A stretch of DNA of 64,000 bases from Thermogladius sp023256015 (GTDB lineage: Archaea; Thermoproteota; Thermoprotei_A; Sulfolobales; Desulfurococcaceae), in contig NZ_CP151274.1 in NCBI RefSeq assembly GCF_051131135.1, positions 496,001-560,000 on the forward strand, in the 5' to 3' direction. Below, one piece after another: positions 24,743 through 34,700 of the stretch. The notes beneath the pieces were generated by a model. It saw nothing but the letters and a program-made list of their open reading frames with translations, ran no database searches and was not told where the DNA came from. Both the position numbers and the translations under genes were made by a program. Each line of letters begins with the position of its first letter. The stretch's first letter is position 1.

Positions 24743-24915
24743 CTAAATAATTATTGTCAGATCTAGATCAAATAATCAAAAATGGTGATCTCTCGCTTCT
24801 ACGGTGTTTAATAATTAGGTATAATAACGAAATTATCACTCTCTTTTAAACCTTCTAAAACCAATAGAGTAACAGCAAGAATACTTTTCAAGGGTTTGGA
24901 TCAGGTGAAATTTTT
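24743..24915 (+). promoter_or_regulatory. AT-rich upstream region of nrdD with TATA box and palindrome
   Basis: 173 bp, far richer in A+T than the surrounding genes. It holds the perfect 10-bp palindrome GATCTAGATC (24760-24769), several AATAATT-type tracts, and a TATA-like CTTTTAAA (24843-24850) that predicts a start near 24870. The GGTGA ribosome site lies 7-10 nt before the nrdD ATG. No gene is seen inside it. Confidence 0.45.
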
Positions 24916-26826
24916 ATGGATCAGCAGATCGTGAGTCATAAAATAGAGAGCAAGGTCGACCCACTAGTAGAGTACGCTAGATGGAATAGTCTAGACGTGA
25001 ACGAGAACGCTAACAGGTATATGGGTCCCACCGGTTTCTTCAGCTACCTACTCGAGGAGTACATGAAGAAGGACCTGCTGGACTTGATACCGTCGAGGAT
25101 CCTCAAGGCCCATAAGGCGGGGCTGATATACATCCACAAGCTACCCTACAGTGTATACATACCCTACTGTTCGGGCCACAGTGTTAGCAGGCTTCTGGAG
25201 AAGGGCCTGAAGACTTTCACGGTTGTCTCGAGGCCGGCCAAACACTTCGATACCTATGTCGACCACGTCGCCAACTACCTGATAACCCTACAGCACTACT
25301 TCACCGGTGCTCAAGCATTCTCGAGCGTTGAGTGGTATGCTGGTCCGTTTATTAGAAACGATAAGCTGGACTTCAGGACCGTTAAGCAACAAATACAGAG
25401 GTTGCTCTTCAACCTCAACTACCCGACTAGAGTCGGTATGCAGACGCCGTTCACAAACTTCACCGTCACAATGGACGCTGCCAAGAAAGCTCTTGAGGGA
25501 GATTACGCTGTATACGACGGGAAGAAGGTTGAGCCTCTAGGGGCCTACGAGGACGAGGCCAAGACTTTCTTGAAGGCGATGTTCGAACTGCTCACGGAGG
25601 GCGACGCTGTTGGACAGCCGTTTACGTTCCCTATACCGACGCTCATGACCACTGCCTCTTGGATCTGGGACGACCCCGAGATACACGAGTTAGTGTTTAA
25701 GACCGCGGCCAAGAGGGGTAGCTTCTACTGGCTCAACACGAGGGTCGTCGACCCCGACGGGTCTTTCGCGATGTGCTGCAGGATCGCCATCGACAAGAAC
25801 GAGCTTGTGTACGCATACTCCAAGACGGGCGGCTTTAGCCTAAAGGGTAGTTCGCTTACGAGGAAGGACCTCGAGGAGGCTGAGGAGGAGTACTGGAGTA
25901 AACTGGAGAGACAGAGGTTTGGAGGGCTATGGGCTATGCCGGACATAACGGGCAGCGTGAACGTTGTCGACGTTAACCTGCCTAGGGTAGTACTCGAGTC
26001 CCAGAGAGAGGAGTCCAGGTTCTGGGAGCTGTACGAGGAGAGGCTCGAGCTGGTGAAAGAGGCTGTCGACTGGTTCAGGCAGAGGTACGTGAAGCTGATG
26101 AAGCAGTACCCGGGTCTCTACAGCATGATACTGGAGTACATGCCGGAGTTCCCCTCTAGCCACTTCAACACCATTGGTTTAGTAGGGCTACCCGAGGCCG
26201 CCGCGGTATACATGGGGGAGCCCAAACTATGGCTCGAGGGGTCTAGGAAAGACTGGTTGAGAGCCGCCGAGTTGATGAGGAAAATGGTGGAGTTCGCGAC
26301 CAGCCACGCAAGGGAGTGGATGAGGGAGACCGGTACACCGTGGAACGTGGAGGAAGTCCCCGCTGAGTCCGCGTCGCCTAAGATGGCCTCTATCGATATG
26401 AAGCTGTACCCCGAGCTCGCCGAGTACCTTCCCGACCCGGAGAACCCGGTGTACAGTACAAGTATAGCGCCGTACTACGGCGAAATCGATCTAGCCGAGA
26501 GGATAGAGATCGAGGCCAGAGTCCAGAAGTACTTCACCGGAGGAGTCATGATGCACATATTCCTCGGCGAAGAACCAGAGCCGGAGGCCCTCGCAAAGCT
26601 CGCCAAGAGGATCATGGAGACGGACATCGTGTACTGGAGCTTCACACCTGCCCTGACGTACTGCCCCTCGTGTAACAGGACCTTCACCGGCCTCTACACT
26701 AAGTGCCCGGTGTGCGGCAACGCGAACGTGGAGATCTGGAGCAGGATTATAGGGTACTACAGACCGCTGAAGAACTGGAACCCGTACAGGAGAAAGGAGT
26801 TCTGGACTAGAAAGCACTACACGTAG
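24916..26826 (+). CDS. nrdD: Anaerobic (class III) ribonucleoside-triphosphate reductase
   Basis: Glycyl-radical enzyme that makes deoxynucleotides without oxygen. 636 residues. Visible are YIPYCSGHS (substrate-site Cys near 79), FAMCCRIAID (Cys near 290), the zinc cysteines at about 583, 586, 597 and 600, and the glycyl-radical motif RIIGYY with Gly near 613. There is no N-terminal ATP-cone: the protein starts directly in the catalytic domain, so the usual overall dATP feedback site is missing. Followed 27 bp later by its activase gene. Confidence 0.95.
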   Translation: MDQQIVSHKIESKVDPLVEYARWNSLDVNENANRYMGPTGFFSYLLEEYMKKDLLDLIPSRILKAHKAGLIYIHKLPYSVYIPYCSGHSVSRLLEKGLKTFTVVSRPAKHFDTYVDHVANYLITLQHYFTGAQAFSSVEWYAGPFIRNDKLDFRTVKQQIQRLLFNLNYPTRVGMQTPFTNFTVTMDAAKKALEGDYAVYDGKKVEPLGAYEDEAKTFLKAMFELLTEGDAVGQPFTFPIPTLMTTASWIWDDPEIHELVFKTAAKRGSFYWLNTRVVDPDGSFAMCCRIAIDKNELVYAYSKTGGFSLKGSSLTRKDLEEAEEEYWSKLERQRFGGLWAMPDITGSVNVVDVNLPRVVLESQREESRFWELYEERLELVKEAVDWFRQRYVKLMKQYPGLYSMILEYMPEFPSSHFNTIGLVGLPEAAAVYMGEPKLWLEGSRKDWLRAAELMRKMVEFATSHAREWMRETGTPWNVEEVPAESASPKMASIDMKLYPELAEYLPDPENPVYSTSIAPYYGEIDLAERIEIEARVQKYFTGGVMMHIFLGEEPEPEALAKLAKRIMETDIVYWSFTPALTYCPSCNRTFTGLYTKCPVCGNANVEIWSRIIGYYRPLKNWNPYRRKEFWTRKHYT

Positions 26827-26853
26827 CGCGGGGGTCAAAAACGGGTTTTTGTT

Positions 26854-27615
26854 ATGGAGGACATCAGACTTGTAGGAGCGGGTTGGAAGAATGTTAGCCT
26901 AGTCGACGTTGTAGACTCGGTCACTTTCACCCTATGGCTCTGCGGCTGTAACCTGAGATGCCCCTTCTGCCATAACTGGAGGCTTGCCGTAAACGACCCG
27001 GAGAGGTGTAGACTCCTCGATATCGAGAGATTGATCGACGAACTAGACGCGTCCAAGATGCTGGTCGACTACCTTCACGTGACCGGTGGAGAGCCCCTAG
27101 TACAGTGGTCTGAGCTGAGTAAGCTGCTCAGGTTGGTGAAAAACAACATAGGGGAGAAGACTAGCGTTAACACGAACCTAACTTTGTACTCACCACTGAG
27201 TAGGCTCCTCAGAGAGGGGCTAGTAGACCACATCGCCACGGACCTGAAGCTCCCTCCCGAAGTGATGTACGGACACGACCCCGAGACGGCCTCGAAGTTG
27301 TGGTCTCTATACGAGAGGGGGCTCGCACTCGTAGCCGACTACGGTGTACCCCTAGAGCTGAGAATCCCCGTCACCAAGTTCAGTAAACCAGCCCTCGTGT
27401 CGGAATACCTGGTTAAAATCCAACAGTACCTGTCCAAAATCGGAAGGCTTATCATCGTTGTCCAGCCGCTACTCGGTGAGCCGGTTACCACGCCGAGAGA
27501 CCCAGACTGGTGCAAGCTCTTCTGTAACCCGGACAACGGTCTATTAGACGAGGTTGCCGGGACGGTGTCCAAGCTCGGCTTCCGCGTGAGGGTAAAAAGG
27601 TGGCTTTCTAGCTGA
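26854..27615 (+). CDS. nrdG: Anaerobic ribonucleotide reductase-activating protein (radical SAM)
   Basis: Generates the glycyl radical on NrdD with S-adenosylmethionine. The CxxxCxxC cluster motif lies at Cys32, Cys36 and Cys39 within CGCNLRCPFCHNW, followed by the GGEP motif (VTGGEPLVQW near residue 76). 253 residues, similar to archaeal activases. Same strand and 27 bp after nrdD, so one operon. Confidence 0.92.
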   Translation: MEDIRLVGAGWKNVSLVDVVDSVTFTLWLCGCNLRCPFCHNWRLAVNDPERCRLLDIERLIDELDASKMLVDYLHVTGGEPLVQWSELSKLLRLVKNNIGEKTSVNTNLTLYSPLSRLLREGLVDHIATDLKLPPEVMYGHDPETASKLWSLYERGLALVADYGVPLELRIPVTKFSKPALVSEYLVKIQQYLSKIGRLIIVVQPLLGEPVTTPRDPDWCKLFCNPDNGLLDEVAGTVSKLGFRVRVKRWLSS

Positions 27616-27668
27616 AACACACCGTTTTAACCTCTGCCAGCAATACCTGGTGCCGGTAGGATAGCTGG

Positions 27669-28586
27669 ATGCCATCTAAACACTACCCTTCAGCCAGGCT
27701 TGTAGCTAGGCTGCCCGACGCGCAGAAGCTCATCGCCATCTCGGCTAAGCTCACCATTACGCCGAAGGACTTCGAGAGTGTCGCGGAGATAATGGACGAA
27801 AACAAAATAGAGACGTGGATTACCGAGTTGGTTAAGAGAGGTCACGGCAGCCCACTAGAGCACAGCATCTACGTGTTCGAGGTTGTCTGCAGCAGGGTGT
27901 GTAGCCACCAACTGGTTAGGCACAGGCATGCCTCGTTCTCCCAGCTAAGCCAGAGGTACAGCGACAAGTACCTGAGAAGCCTGGTGTCTAGAGCTAGAGA
28001 GTTGACCGGGTTAACAGGTGAAGACGTTGGCGAGGTCGAGGTGATAGACAGACTCCTCGAGATGAGGCTAGACTTCAATACCCTCCTTGACGTTGTCGGC
28101 GAGGCCTTTATCGTGCCTCCAAAGGTTGTCGAACTTGAGAACAGGGCGTTTTTAGAGAGGTTACTTGAGAGCGTTAGAGACTACTACGAGGTCCTCAAAA
28201 GCGGGGTTATTTACGAGGACGCCAGGTTTCTCCTACCCCAGGCCGTGAAGACAAGGGTCATTGTGAGTATGAACGCCCGGGAACTACTCGAGGTATTCAT
28301 ACCGTTAAGGACTTGTAGCAGAGCCCAATGGGAGATCAGGTGGGTCGCCTGGGCTGTGAGAGAGGAGCTCGTTAAGGTCGACCCGCTCATATTCAAATTC
28401 TCCGGTCCGCGATGTGTCCTCATGGAAAACAGGGCCAGAAGCAGCCCGTGTAGCCTAGAGGACTTTGCGAGTAAGAAGTGCTCCTTCACGATTGAGAGGT
28501 GCCCTGAGCTAGTGCCGAGAGACAAAATACATGAGTGCCTCTTTTACTCGGTGTCAGAGTTCCAGGGGTGTACTCGAACAGGCTGA
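27669..28586 (+). CDS. thyX: Flavin-dependent thymidylate synthase ThyX
   Basis: Converts dUMP to dTMP with FAD, NADPH and methylene folate. The signature RHRHASFSQLSQRYS occupies residues 84-98. 305 residues, somewhat longer than bacterial ThyX; the C-terminal ~60 residues contain four cysteines (CVL, CSL, KKCSFTIERC) of unknown purpose. Placed with nrdD/nrdG and upstream of dcd, which supplies dUMP through dCTP deamination. Confidence 0.95.
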   Translation: MPSKHYPSARLVARLPDAQKLIAISAKLTITPKDFESVAEIMDENKIETWITELVKRGHGSPLEHSIYVFEVVCSRVCSHQLVRHRHASFSQLSQRYSDKYLRSLVSRARELTGLTGEDVGEVEVIDRLLEMRLDFNTLLDVVGEAFIVPPKVVELENRAFLERLLESVRDYYEVLKSGVIYEDARFLLPQAVKTRVIVSMNARELLEVFIPLRTCSRAQWEIRWVAWAVREELVKVDPLIFKFSGPRCVLMENRARSSPCSLEDFASKKCSFTIERCPELVPRDKIHECLFYSVSEFQGCTRTG

Positions 28587-28642
28587 GTTCGCGACGTAGA
28601 CTTCGCAGGTATACTGAAGGCTGTTGAAGACTTTATCGGGCA

Positions 28643-28650
28643 TTTATATA
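28643..28650 (+). promoter_or_regulatory. TATA box of the membrane-protein gene
   Basis: TTTATATA, 38 nt before the ATG at 28688; predicts a start near 28671 and a leader of about 17 nt. It suggests that the membrane-protein gene is transcribed separately from thyX. Confidence 0.55.
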
Positions 28651-28687
28651 ACGCGCGACCGCTAACAAATCCCAGGGACGTGACTAC

Positions 28688-30550
28688 ATGGGCAAACTAA
28701 TGTTCGCTCAGAGACTGAAGAGTATTGCTCTCCTCGCTATCCTAGTACTTGCCGCCTCAACTCCTACAGACGACCTCCTAGCATATTTTACTAGACTAGA
28801 CCTCGTTGTGTGGGTGTCCTTCCTTACCTTACTTCTAGCGAGTATGAGACGCGGTGTTTTAAGAGGGGACAAGGTCCCGATAGGCGAACTAATATGGTTT
28901 ACCGGCTTCCTCCTGGTCGCGGCCGGGAGGCTTTACAGCGTGCTCACCGCCCTCCAGAGTATACCTCTGAAATTCTATCTCGGGGGCTTTATAGACGCAG
29001 GTAACTACACGCCGACTATTGTGCTGGTGGTTATGGGGCTGGTCCTCTCTGCTGCTGGTGACCTCGTCAAGAGTTGGCAGACGCTCCTTCCCAACCCCCT
29101 AAACACCGTGGCCGGTTTAGCCCGCGCTTTATTAGCACACCCTGCCCTGGTGGCGGGGGCTATAGCGTTCCTCGTTAGACTTGTACCTGAGCTAACATAC
29201 TCCAATTACATTCTAGGATACGACACGGTGGAGTACGTTGCTCATTTAAAGGACTTCGCAGCCTCTCCCAGCTTGTTCGGCGTATACTACTGGTTTGGAG
29301 GTTTGAGGAGAGTACCCCCGCTCCTAGACTGGCTGCTCTACCCGTTTGCTAGACTCGCCGACCCCGTGATGGTGTTCAAGCTGTACACCCCCGCAGTATA
29401 CTCGATAGTAGTGGCACTCACGGTCTACTACGGAACAAAGTTGATGAGGCTGAGGGGCAAGTCGGGGATAGCTCTCGGCGTAGCAGCTTCTTTCAGCCTG
29501 CTGATGCTGAGGCTCTCCTGGGACTTGATGAAGCAACTCCTCGCCGAGCTCTTCTTTCTGACAGCAGTCATCTTCGTCGACGAAGAGCGACGCCTAACAC
29601 CCTTGTTGTTCTTCGCCTTATCCACTCTCGCCAGCGAGTTTGGCGGGTTTACCTCGAGCGTCTCAGCTCTTGTGATAGGGTTGCTCGAAATACTGAAAAG
29701 GAGGAGGACCCTAACAGGTCTTACTTACCTAGCGTCTTCCCTGGTCTTCTACTACGTGACCGTTCATTTCATGATGAGACTGCCGGCTCTGGTCGAGAAC
29801 CCTGTCTCAGTAGTATCCCCGCCAGTGGTTACATATGATAGCCTGGCAGTACAGGCACCTTACGTAACGGCATACCTAATCGTAACACTAGGTCCTCTAC
29901 TACCCTTCTACGTCGCCCAGCTGAGCGAAGACCTAGGCAAGCCCAGGTATTCTGCTGCTATCTCGCTAGCCCTACTCATGATTTCTCTTACCCCGCTGGT
30001 AGCACCTACCTTAAATATTAGCGGGAGTGAGTGGGACAGGATCCTGATGACGATAGCTCCTTTAATCCTGTCCTCCAGTTTCAAGAAGGCTTCTGAAACG
30101 GGTCTCAGAAACTCGCTGGCTGTCATAACCGTACTGATCACCCTGCCGGGACTCTACGCTGTACTACCGGGAGGATACTTCTATAACACTGTGATTTACA
30201 GCGCCTTGTACAGGACTCCAGCTCTGTTGAGACCAATGCCACCCGACCTGCTCCTTTACAACGCTGCCGTAGACGTGTCCGCGAGAGTCGCGGACTTCTA
30301 CGGTAAAATGCCCATTCTAGCACCCGAGTGGGTTGCTAGGTTCATCCACCTCTTTGTGAGAAACCCTGATCCCAGAATGCTCACCTCGTGCCCTAGCCTG
30401 AGTACCAGTGCTATAGAGCTCGCTGTAAGAGAAAACGGGCACGTGGTAGTGGTCCTGTCGACGAATGACCAAGCCGTTGTTCCCGCAAACTTCAGGTCAG
30501 AGACCATATACGAGAACTTCTACCTGAGGGTGGTCCTGGTGTCTTCCTAA
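28688..30550 (+). CDS. Large polytopic membrane protein, GT-C glycosyltransferase-like
   Basis: 620 residues with about 12 hydrophobic helices and a soluble C-terminal domain of ~100 residues. After the first helices an extracytoplasmic loop reads YILGYDTVEYVAHLKDF (about 173-190), similar in position to the acidic motif of GT-C transferases (for example oligosaccharyltransferase or dolichyl-phosphate-sugar users). No AglB-type WWDYG motif is present. A role in glycan transfer at the cell surface is an inference; the family is not recognised. It stands between thyX and dcd. Confidence 0.5.
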   Translation: MGKLMFAQRLKSIALLAILVLAASTPTDDLLAYFTRLDLVVWVSFLTLLLASMRRGVLRGDKVPIGELIWFTGFLLVAAGRLYSVLTALQSIPLKFYLGGFIDAGNYTPTIVLVVMGLVLSAAGDLVKSWQTLLPNPLNTVAGLARALLAHPALVAGAIAFLVRLVPELTYSNYILGYDTVEYVAHLKDFAASPSLFGVYYWFGGLRRVPPLLDWLLYPFARLADPVMVFKLYTPAVYSIVVALTVYYGTKLMRLRGKSGIALGVAASFSLLMLRLSWDLMKQLLAELFFLTAVIFVDEERRLTPLLFFALSTLASEFGGFTSSVSALVIGLLEILKRRRTLTGLTYLASSLVFYYVTVHFMMRLPALVENPVSVVSPPVVTYDSLAVQAPYVTAYLIVTLGPLLPFYVAQLSEDLGKPRYSAAISLALLMISLTPLVAPTLNISGSEWDRILMTIAPLILSSSFKKASETGLRNSLAVITVLITLPGLYAVLPGGYFYNTVIYSALYRTPALLRPMPPDLLLYNAAVDVSARVADFYGKMPILAPEWVARFIHLFVRNPDPRMLTSCPSLSTSAIELAVRENGHVVVVLSTNDQAVVPANFRSETIYENFYLRVVLVSS

Positions 30551-30633
30551 ACCGTGTAGAGCTACCCCTCGCCAAACCGACCCCTTTAATGAGTAACGGT
30601 ATGTAGTAATAGGTAGTGGTACGTGGTGATACT

Positions 30634-31161
30634 ATGATCCTGAGCGACTGGGATATCAAGGTCTACCTCGAGAAGAAACTCCTCGTGATAAACCCTCTTC
30701 ACGAGGACACCGTGAGGGAGAACGGCGTTGACCTAAGGTTTGGAGGCGAGTTCTGCAGGTTCAAGACGGGGGGTCTGATAGACACGAGAGAGATGAACGT
30801 AACGGACTTCCTCGAGTGCGAAAGGGTCGGCGGAGGGGGCTTCCTAATAAAACCGTACGAACACGTCTTAACGACGACTTTGGAATGGGTGGAGCTACCC
30901 GCCGACCTCGTCGGCCTGGTCAATCTGAGGAGTACCTTCGCTAGAGCCGGGATCTACATACCCCCTACAGTAATAGATGCCGGGTTCAAAGGGGAGGTAA
31001 CTATTGAAATCGTTGGGGGGCCCAACTCTGTTAGGGTATACCCTGGCCAGCGTTTCCTCCACGTAGTTTTCCTCAGGACGAGTAGCCCGGTCTATAAGCC
31101 CTACAGCGGCAAGTACCAGGGCCAACGTGGTGTAACACCAGCGCTGAGGGACGGGAGCTAG
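30634..31161 (+). CDS. dcd: dCTP deaminase (dUTPase-fold)
   Basis: Deaminates dCTP to dUTP, the precursor of dUMP for ThyX; some archaeal members also hydrolyse dUTP. 175 residues from ATG 30634 (MILSDWDIKVYLE), which has GGTGAT about 7 nt upstream; the start at 30616 is rejected. The dUTPase-fold motifs LVNLRSTFARAGIYIP and IDAGFKGEVTIEI are clear, as is the C-terminal GKYQGQRGVTPA arm. Confidence 0.93.
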   Translation: MILSDWDIKVYLEKKLLVINPLHEDTVRENGVDLRFGGEFCRFKTGGLIDTREMNVTDFLECERVGGGGFLIKPYEHVLTTTLEWVELPADLVGLVNLRSTFARAGIYIPPTVIDAGFKGEVTIEIVGGPNSVRVYPGQRFLHVVFLRTSSPVYKPYSGKYQGQRGVTPALRDGS

Positions 31162-31179
31162 AGGAGGCGTTATTCCTAG

Positions 31180-31282
31180 TGCCGCCGCCGGGATTTGAAC
31201 CCGGGTGTCCCGCACCCTCACGGGCCTAGGGTGTCACGGGCTCGAGAGGCCCGCATACTTGACCGGGCTATACTACGGCGGC
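31180..31282 (-). tRNA. tRNA-Glu (anticodon CTC) with 28-nt intron in the variable loop
   Basis: Acceptor GCCGCCG/CGGCGGC, discriminator A, anticodon stem CGGGC/GCCCG with loop CTCTCGA, T stem CCGGG/CCCGG with loop TTCAAAT. The variable region is 32 nt instead of 4. Excising 31207-31234 restores the variable loop TGAC. The precursor folds into a bulge-helix-bulge: inner stem CACCC/GGGTG, central 4-bp helix CCCG/CGGG, and 3-nt bulges TGA and ACA on opposite strands, cut after their second base. The intron thus lies between positions 45 and 46. A TATA box (31309-31316) lies upstream. Confidence 0.9.
31207..31234 (-). other. Predicted 28-nt non-canonical tRNA intron
   Basis: Removal leaves ...GCCCGTG joined to ACCCGGG..., which is exactly an archaeal tRNA-Glu variable loop and T stem. 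The outer helix of the bulge-helix-bulge is weak (relaxed type). Splicing is predicted from structure only. Confidence 0.8.
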
Positions 31283-31364
31283 TCCTTCTAATTCTATAAG
31301 TAGAGGAGTTTTAAATTTCAATGCCCCCCGTATTTAACATTGGTCCCCAGCTCGACGGCTAGAC

Positions 31365-31733
31365 ATGGTGTTGGACGTGTTCTCGCCCGGCTTTGTATAC
31401 GAGCTTTCAGCGATCGTCGGAGCCCTCGTGGTCGGTCTAATAATCCTCTCGTCCCTACTTAGAGGACCTCTACTCAGAGCCGCCGTTACCATACTTGGCC
31501 TAGTGGTAGTACTCCTACATTACACTGTGGTCTATCTCGTCGTTACCTCTACTGAAGTCCAGCTGACAGTGCTACCACTACTCATCGTAGAGTCGACTAC
31601 CAAGGGCTCGACGCTCTACCCTGACATCGGACAAATAATAGTCTTGGGCATTCTATTCCTCTGGTGGGACAAGATAGCCGGTGCGTTGAAGAAGCACGAG
31701 CAGCACGGTAACGGAGGGGCCGTCTCACCCTAG
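31365..31733 (+). CDS. Small membrane protein of unknown function
   Basis: 122 residues with three predicted membrane helices (about 10-31, 37-62 and 88-103) and a charged, histidine-containing C-terminal tail (KKHEQHGNGG). No family recognised. It follows the tRNA-Glu gene on the opposite strand and converges on the helicase gene 25 bp later. Codon use looks like that of neighbours, so the ORF is likely real. Confidence 0.55.
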   Translation: MVLDVFSPGFVYELSAIVGALVVGLIILSSLLRGPLLRAAVTILGLVVVLLHYTVVYLVVTSTEVQLTVLPLLIVESTTKGSTLYPDIGQIIVLGILFLWWDKIAGALKKHEQHGNGGAVSP

Positions 31734-31758
31734 CCAAAACTACATGAGGGTCCGTCCC

Positions 31759-34700
31759 CTACCCGGTTCCCAAGTTCTCTACTTCCGACGAGGTGAGGAG
31801 CAGGTAGCTTAAGTACAAGGACCTAGACTGCTCCGCTAGGAACGCCTCTATGACGTTCTTGGTCTCTGGATATATTTTGCCCTTCTCGAAAATGCGTGTA
31901 ATCGACAAGGACACGCTCTCAATACTGACACCTGGCGTGAGCAACCCCGTCTCGACGAGGACGTCTCTCAAGCTCAGGCCCCTGAGCCACTCCGGTCTAC
32001 TGACCTCCCTTACATCGATCAGCTTACCGGGCTCGGCGTTTTCGAGCACTCTTACCAGTGTTCTGAGATTAGCCCTCTTTAGCTGCTCCAACGTCTTATC
32101 TTTGGACTCGACCACGAGCTTGTAGTCCTCGTAGTCGACCTTCTCGGCTATGAGTGCCTCGAGAGACCTTAACGACTCCGGCGGCTTAATGTAGGGTATT
32201 GGCGGGTAGGACTCCACGACGTTGTACGCGTCTTCGCCGTCGAAGAAGCTGAGCCCCGCGATCATCACCGGTCTAGGGGAGTCCTCGCCTGATACCTCCG
32301 TAAACGCGTAGAGGGCGCCTATCTTCAAAGCCTTGCTAGGTTTCGGGATTTTCACCCTGACCCCCCTCACGAGAAGCGGGAGCTTCTTTTTGGCAACAAT
32401 GTAATCAACGACCCTAAGGACCTCCTGCCTGACGACCTCCCAGTTAAACTCGTACGAGACTAGTGTAGAGTACGCTAGTTCGTCTATCTGGGATAGCAGT
32501 ATTCTGTCGAGCGGTGTGAATGTGTAATCTTCAACAGCCCTCCTAACGGTGTCCCAGTCTATGCTGTCTATTAGACCCGCTGACTCGGGTTCGTGGAGGT
32601 TGAAGTACTTCGTCTCACCGACTTTGACGACATCGTACATTATGGTCTCGAAGGCTATACCGAGCCTCTTCCTGAGAATTATCATCAGGCTGGCAAGGGC
32701 CAGCCTGAGGAGCTCAGCGTTTTCCGCGGGGTCTACGTCAAACTTGTATCCGTAGGTGAAGTCCCTGTACTCGCCTCCTGTGGGGGTTGGGATGTATATG
32801 TTCCTCCTATCGTAGAAGACGATGGTCTCTCCTCCGACTCTTATCGACTTGGGTTTCTCGGATCTCACTGTCCATATACAGCGGTTTGGGACTTTCTTGT
32901 AGACCCCGAACCCCCTCGAGGGCACGTAGACCACGCAGAGCTCGTAAGACGATATTCTTCCAGCTAGGATGTCCCTCAGTATGTTCGGCTTCTCGCCCCA
33001 CCCGTCCTTTATGTACCTGTACTCCTCCAAGGCGAGCCTGAACGCGTCGTCCTGGTAGAAGTCTATCTCCCTGAAACCTTTCTCTACCACCCGGGCGACG
33101 TGTCTTGTACTCCTACCTTTCTCTAGGGAAACAACTATTGCCTCCTCCCCGTAGTCGATGCAACCTGGCTGAAACCTCTCTACGAGGTCGCAGTGCCCTA
33201 TCGGCTCTAAAGCCAGCTCTCTGTCGCCCTTCACCAGGTACCTCTTGATACCGTACGGTGGAGCGTACTCGTAGAAGTTGATCCTTTCGTATACTCTCCT
33301 CAGGTAGTCTAAGCTAACCTTGCCGCTCGAGAGCAGGCCTGCTTTCTCCAAGGCCCCTTTCTCTAGCTCGCTCAGCTCGCTTTTAAACCACGGTGACAAG
33401 AGCTTCGAGAGGCCGAGGAACAGGTGGAGGTACAGGTTCCCTGGGTTGATTATCGTCTTCTCTGCTCCGAGGTTGAGCCACTCTTTGAGCGCGTCGAAAC
33501 CATTGGCGAGCAGTTCTCTGTCCCACCGGCCGGTAGGTATTATCACAGTCTCAGAGTAGCCTAGCTCGGATCTCCTCCCTTTCCTCCCCTCTCGCTGATA
33601 GTACTCTCTCACGTCGTCCGGCAGGCCTAGGTGAACCACCCTGGCTACCTCGCCAATGTCTATCCCCTGGGAGAGAGTTCTGGGGGATATCAGCAGCTTG
33701 ATAAGCCCCTTTCTAGTTTTCTCCTCTATTTCCTCTCGTCTCTCCTTCGGCACCAGGTGATGATGTGTGGCAGCAGGGATCCCTTCTCCCAACCTGTTTT
33801 TGAGGTCCCTCAAAACCTCCTCTGCTTGGCTTATGCCCCTGGTGAAAACGATTGTGACGTAGTCGTCGGCGAGGTAGCCCGACAGTATTTCAATGTAGTC
33901 TGGGTGGATCGGGGGAACCTCTAATCCTAGCGACTCGAGGTACTGGAGGTAGAAGTACGGCCTCTCTGCGAAAACATCGAATTTTTCCATAGCCACCCTT
34001 ACTTCCTCTGGGATTTTGCCCCTCAACTCGGGCTTCTCCACTTCACGCCTAACTCTCTCCCATCTCTCCCTGAGGTTTTTACCGAGGACGATGTAAGTCC
34101 TGTTTTCGACCCTGAACGGCTTACCCCTGATTACGCGGTACTTCCTGCCAGTGACCTCCTCTAGGAAAACGCCGAGATCCTCGGGGTTGGAAATGGTCGC
34201 CCCTAGCACGGCGACTTGGGGCTTCTTGTCCGACACATAGCCTAAAATTTTGAGCATAGCTAGTAGGAGGGCTAGGCTGCGGGGACTGTAGAAGTCTATC
34301 TCGTCGATAACGAGTAAGTCTAGACCCTTGTAGAAGTTGTGTAAGAGCGCCGAGCTCTGGGTTATGAGGAACTTCTTCAAGTCGTTTAAGAGGAAGGCGG
34401 GGTTTGTAACTACGATTTTAACCTTCCCCATCTCTTCGACCAGCTTTCTCCTCCCCGCCGCAGACAGTCGCTTGACTCGTATGCTGTCAAGCTGTGTGAA
34501 CCCGATTTTCAGCAGACCCGAGTACTTTGCTATCCTCTTGACTTGGTCGTTCGCGAGCGCTAGTGTCGGGTAGACGGCTATCACCTTGAGGGGTGTGCCC
34601 CTTCTAGCCTGGTCCAAGACGTATAGGACCCACGCCTCTGTTTTACCGCTACCAGTGCCGGAGATCAGTATGACGTTCTCGCCGTTCTTCAGGGCTTCGA

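Noticed and set aside
31180..31282. Reading the long variable region of the CTC tRNA as a class II arm (Leu or Ser)
   Set aside because: The acceptor, D arm and anticodon stem match tRNA-Glu, the anticodon is CTC, and excision of 28 nt at a bulge-helix-bulge gives a perfect Glu-type loop.
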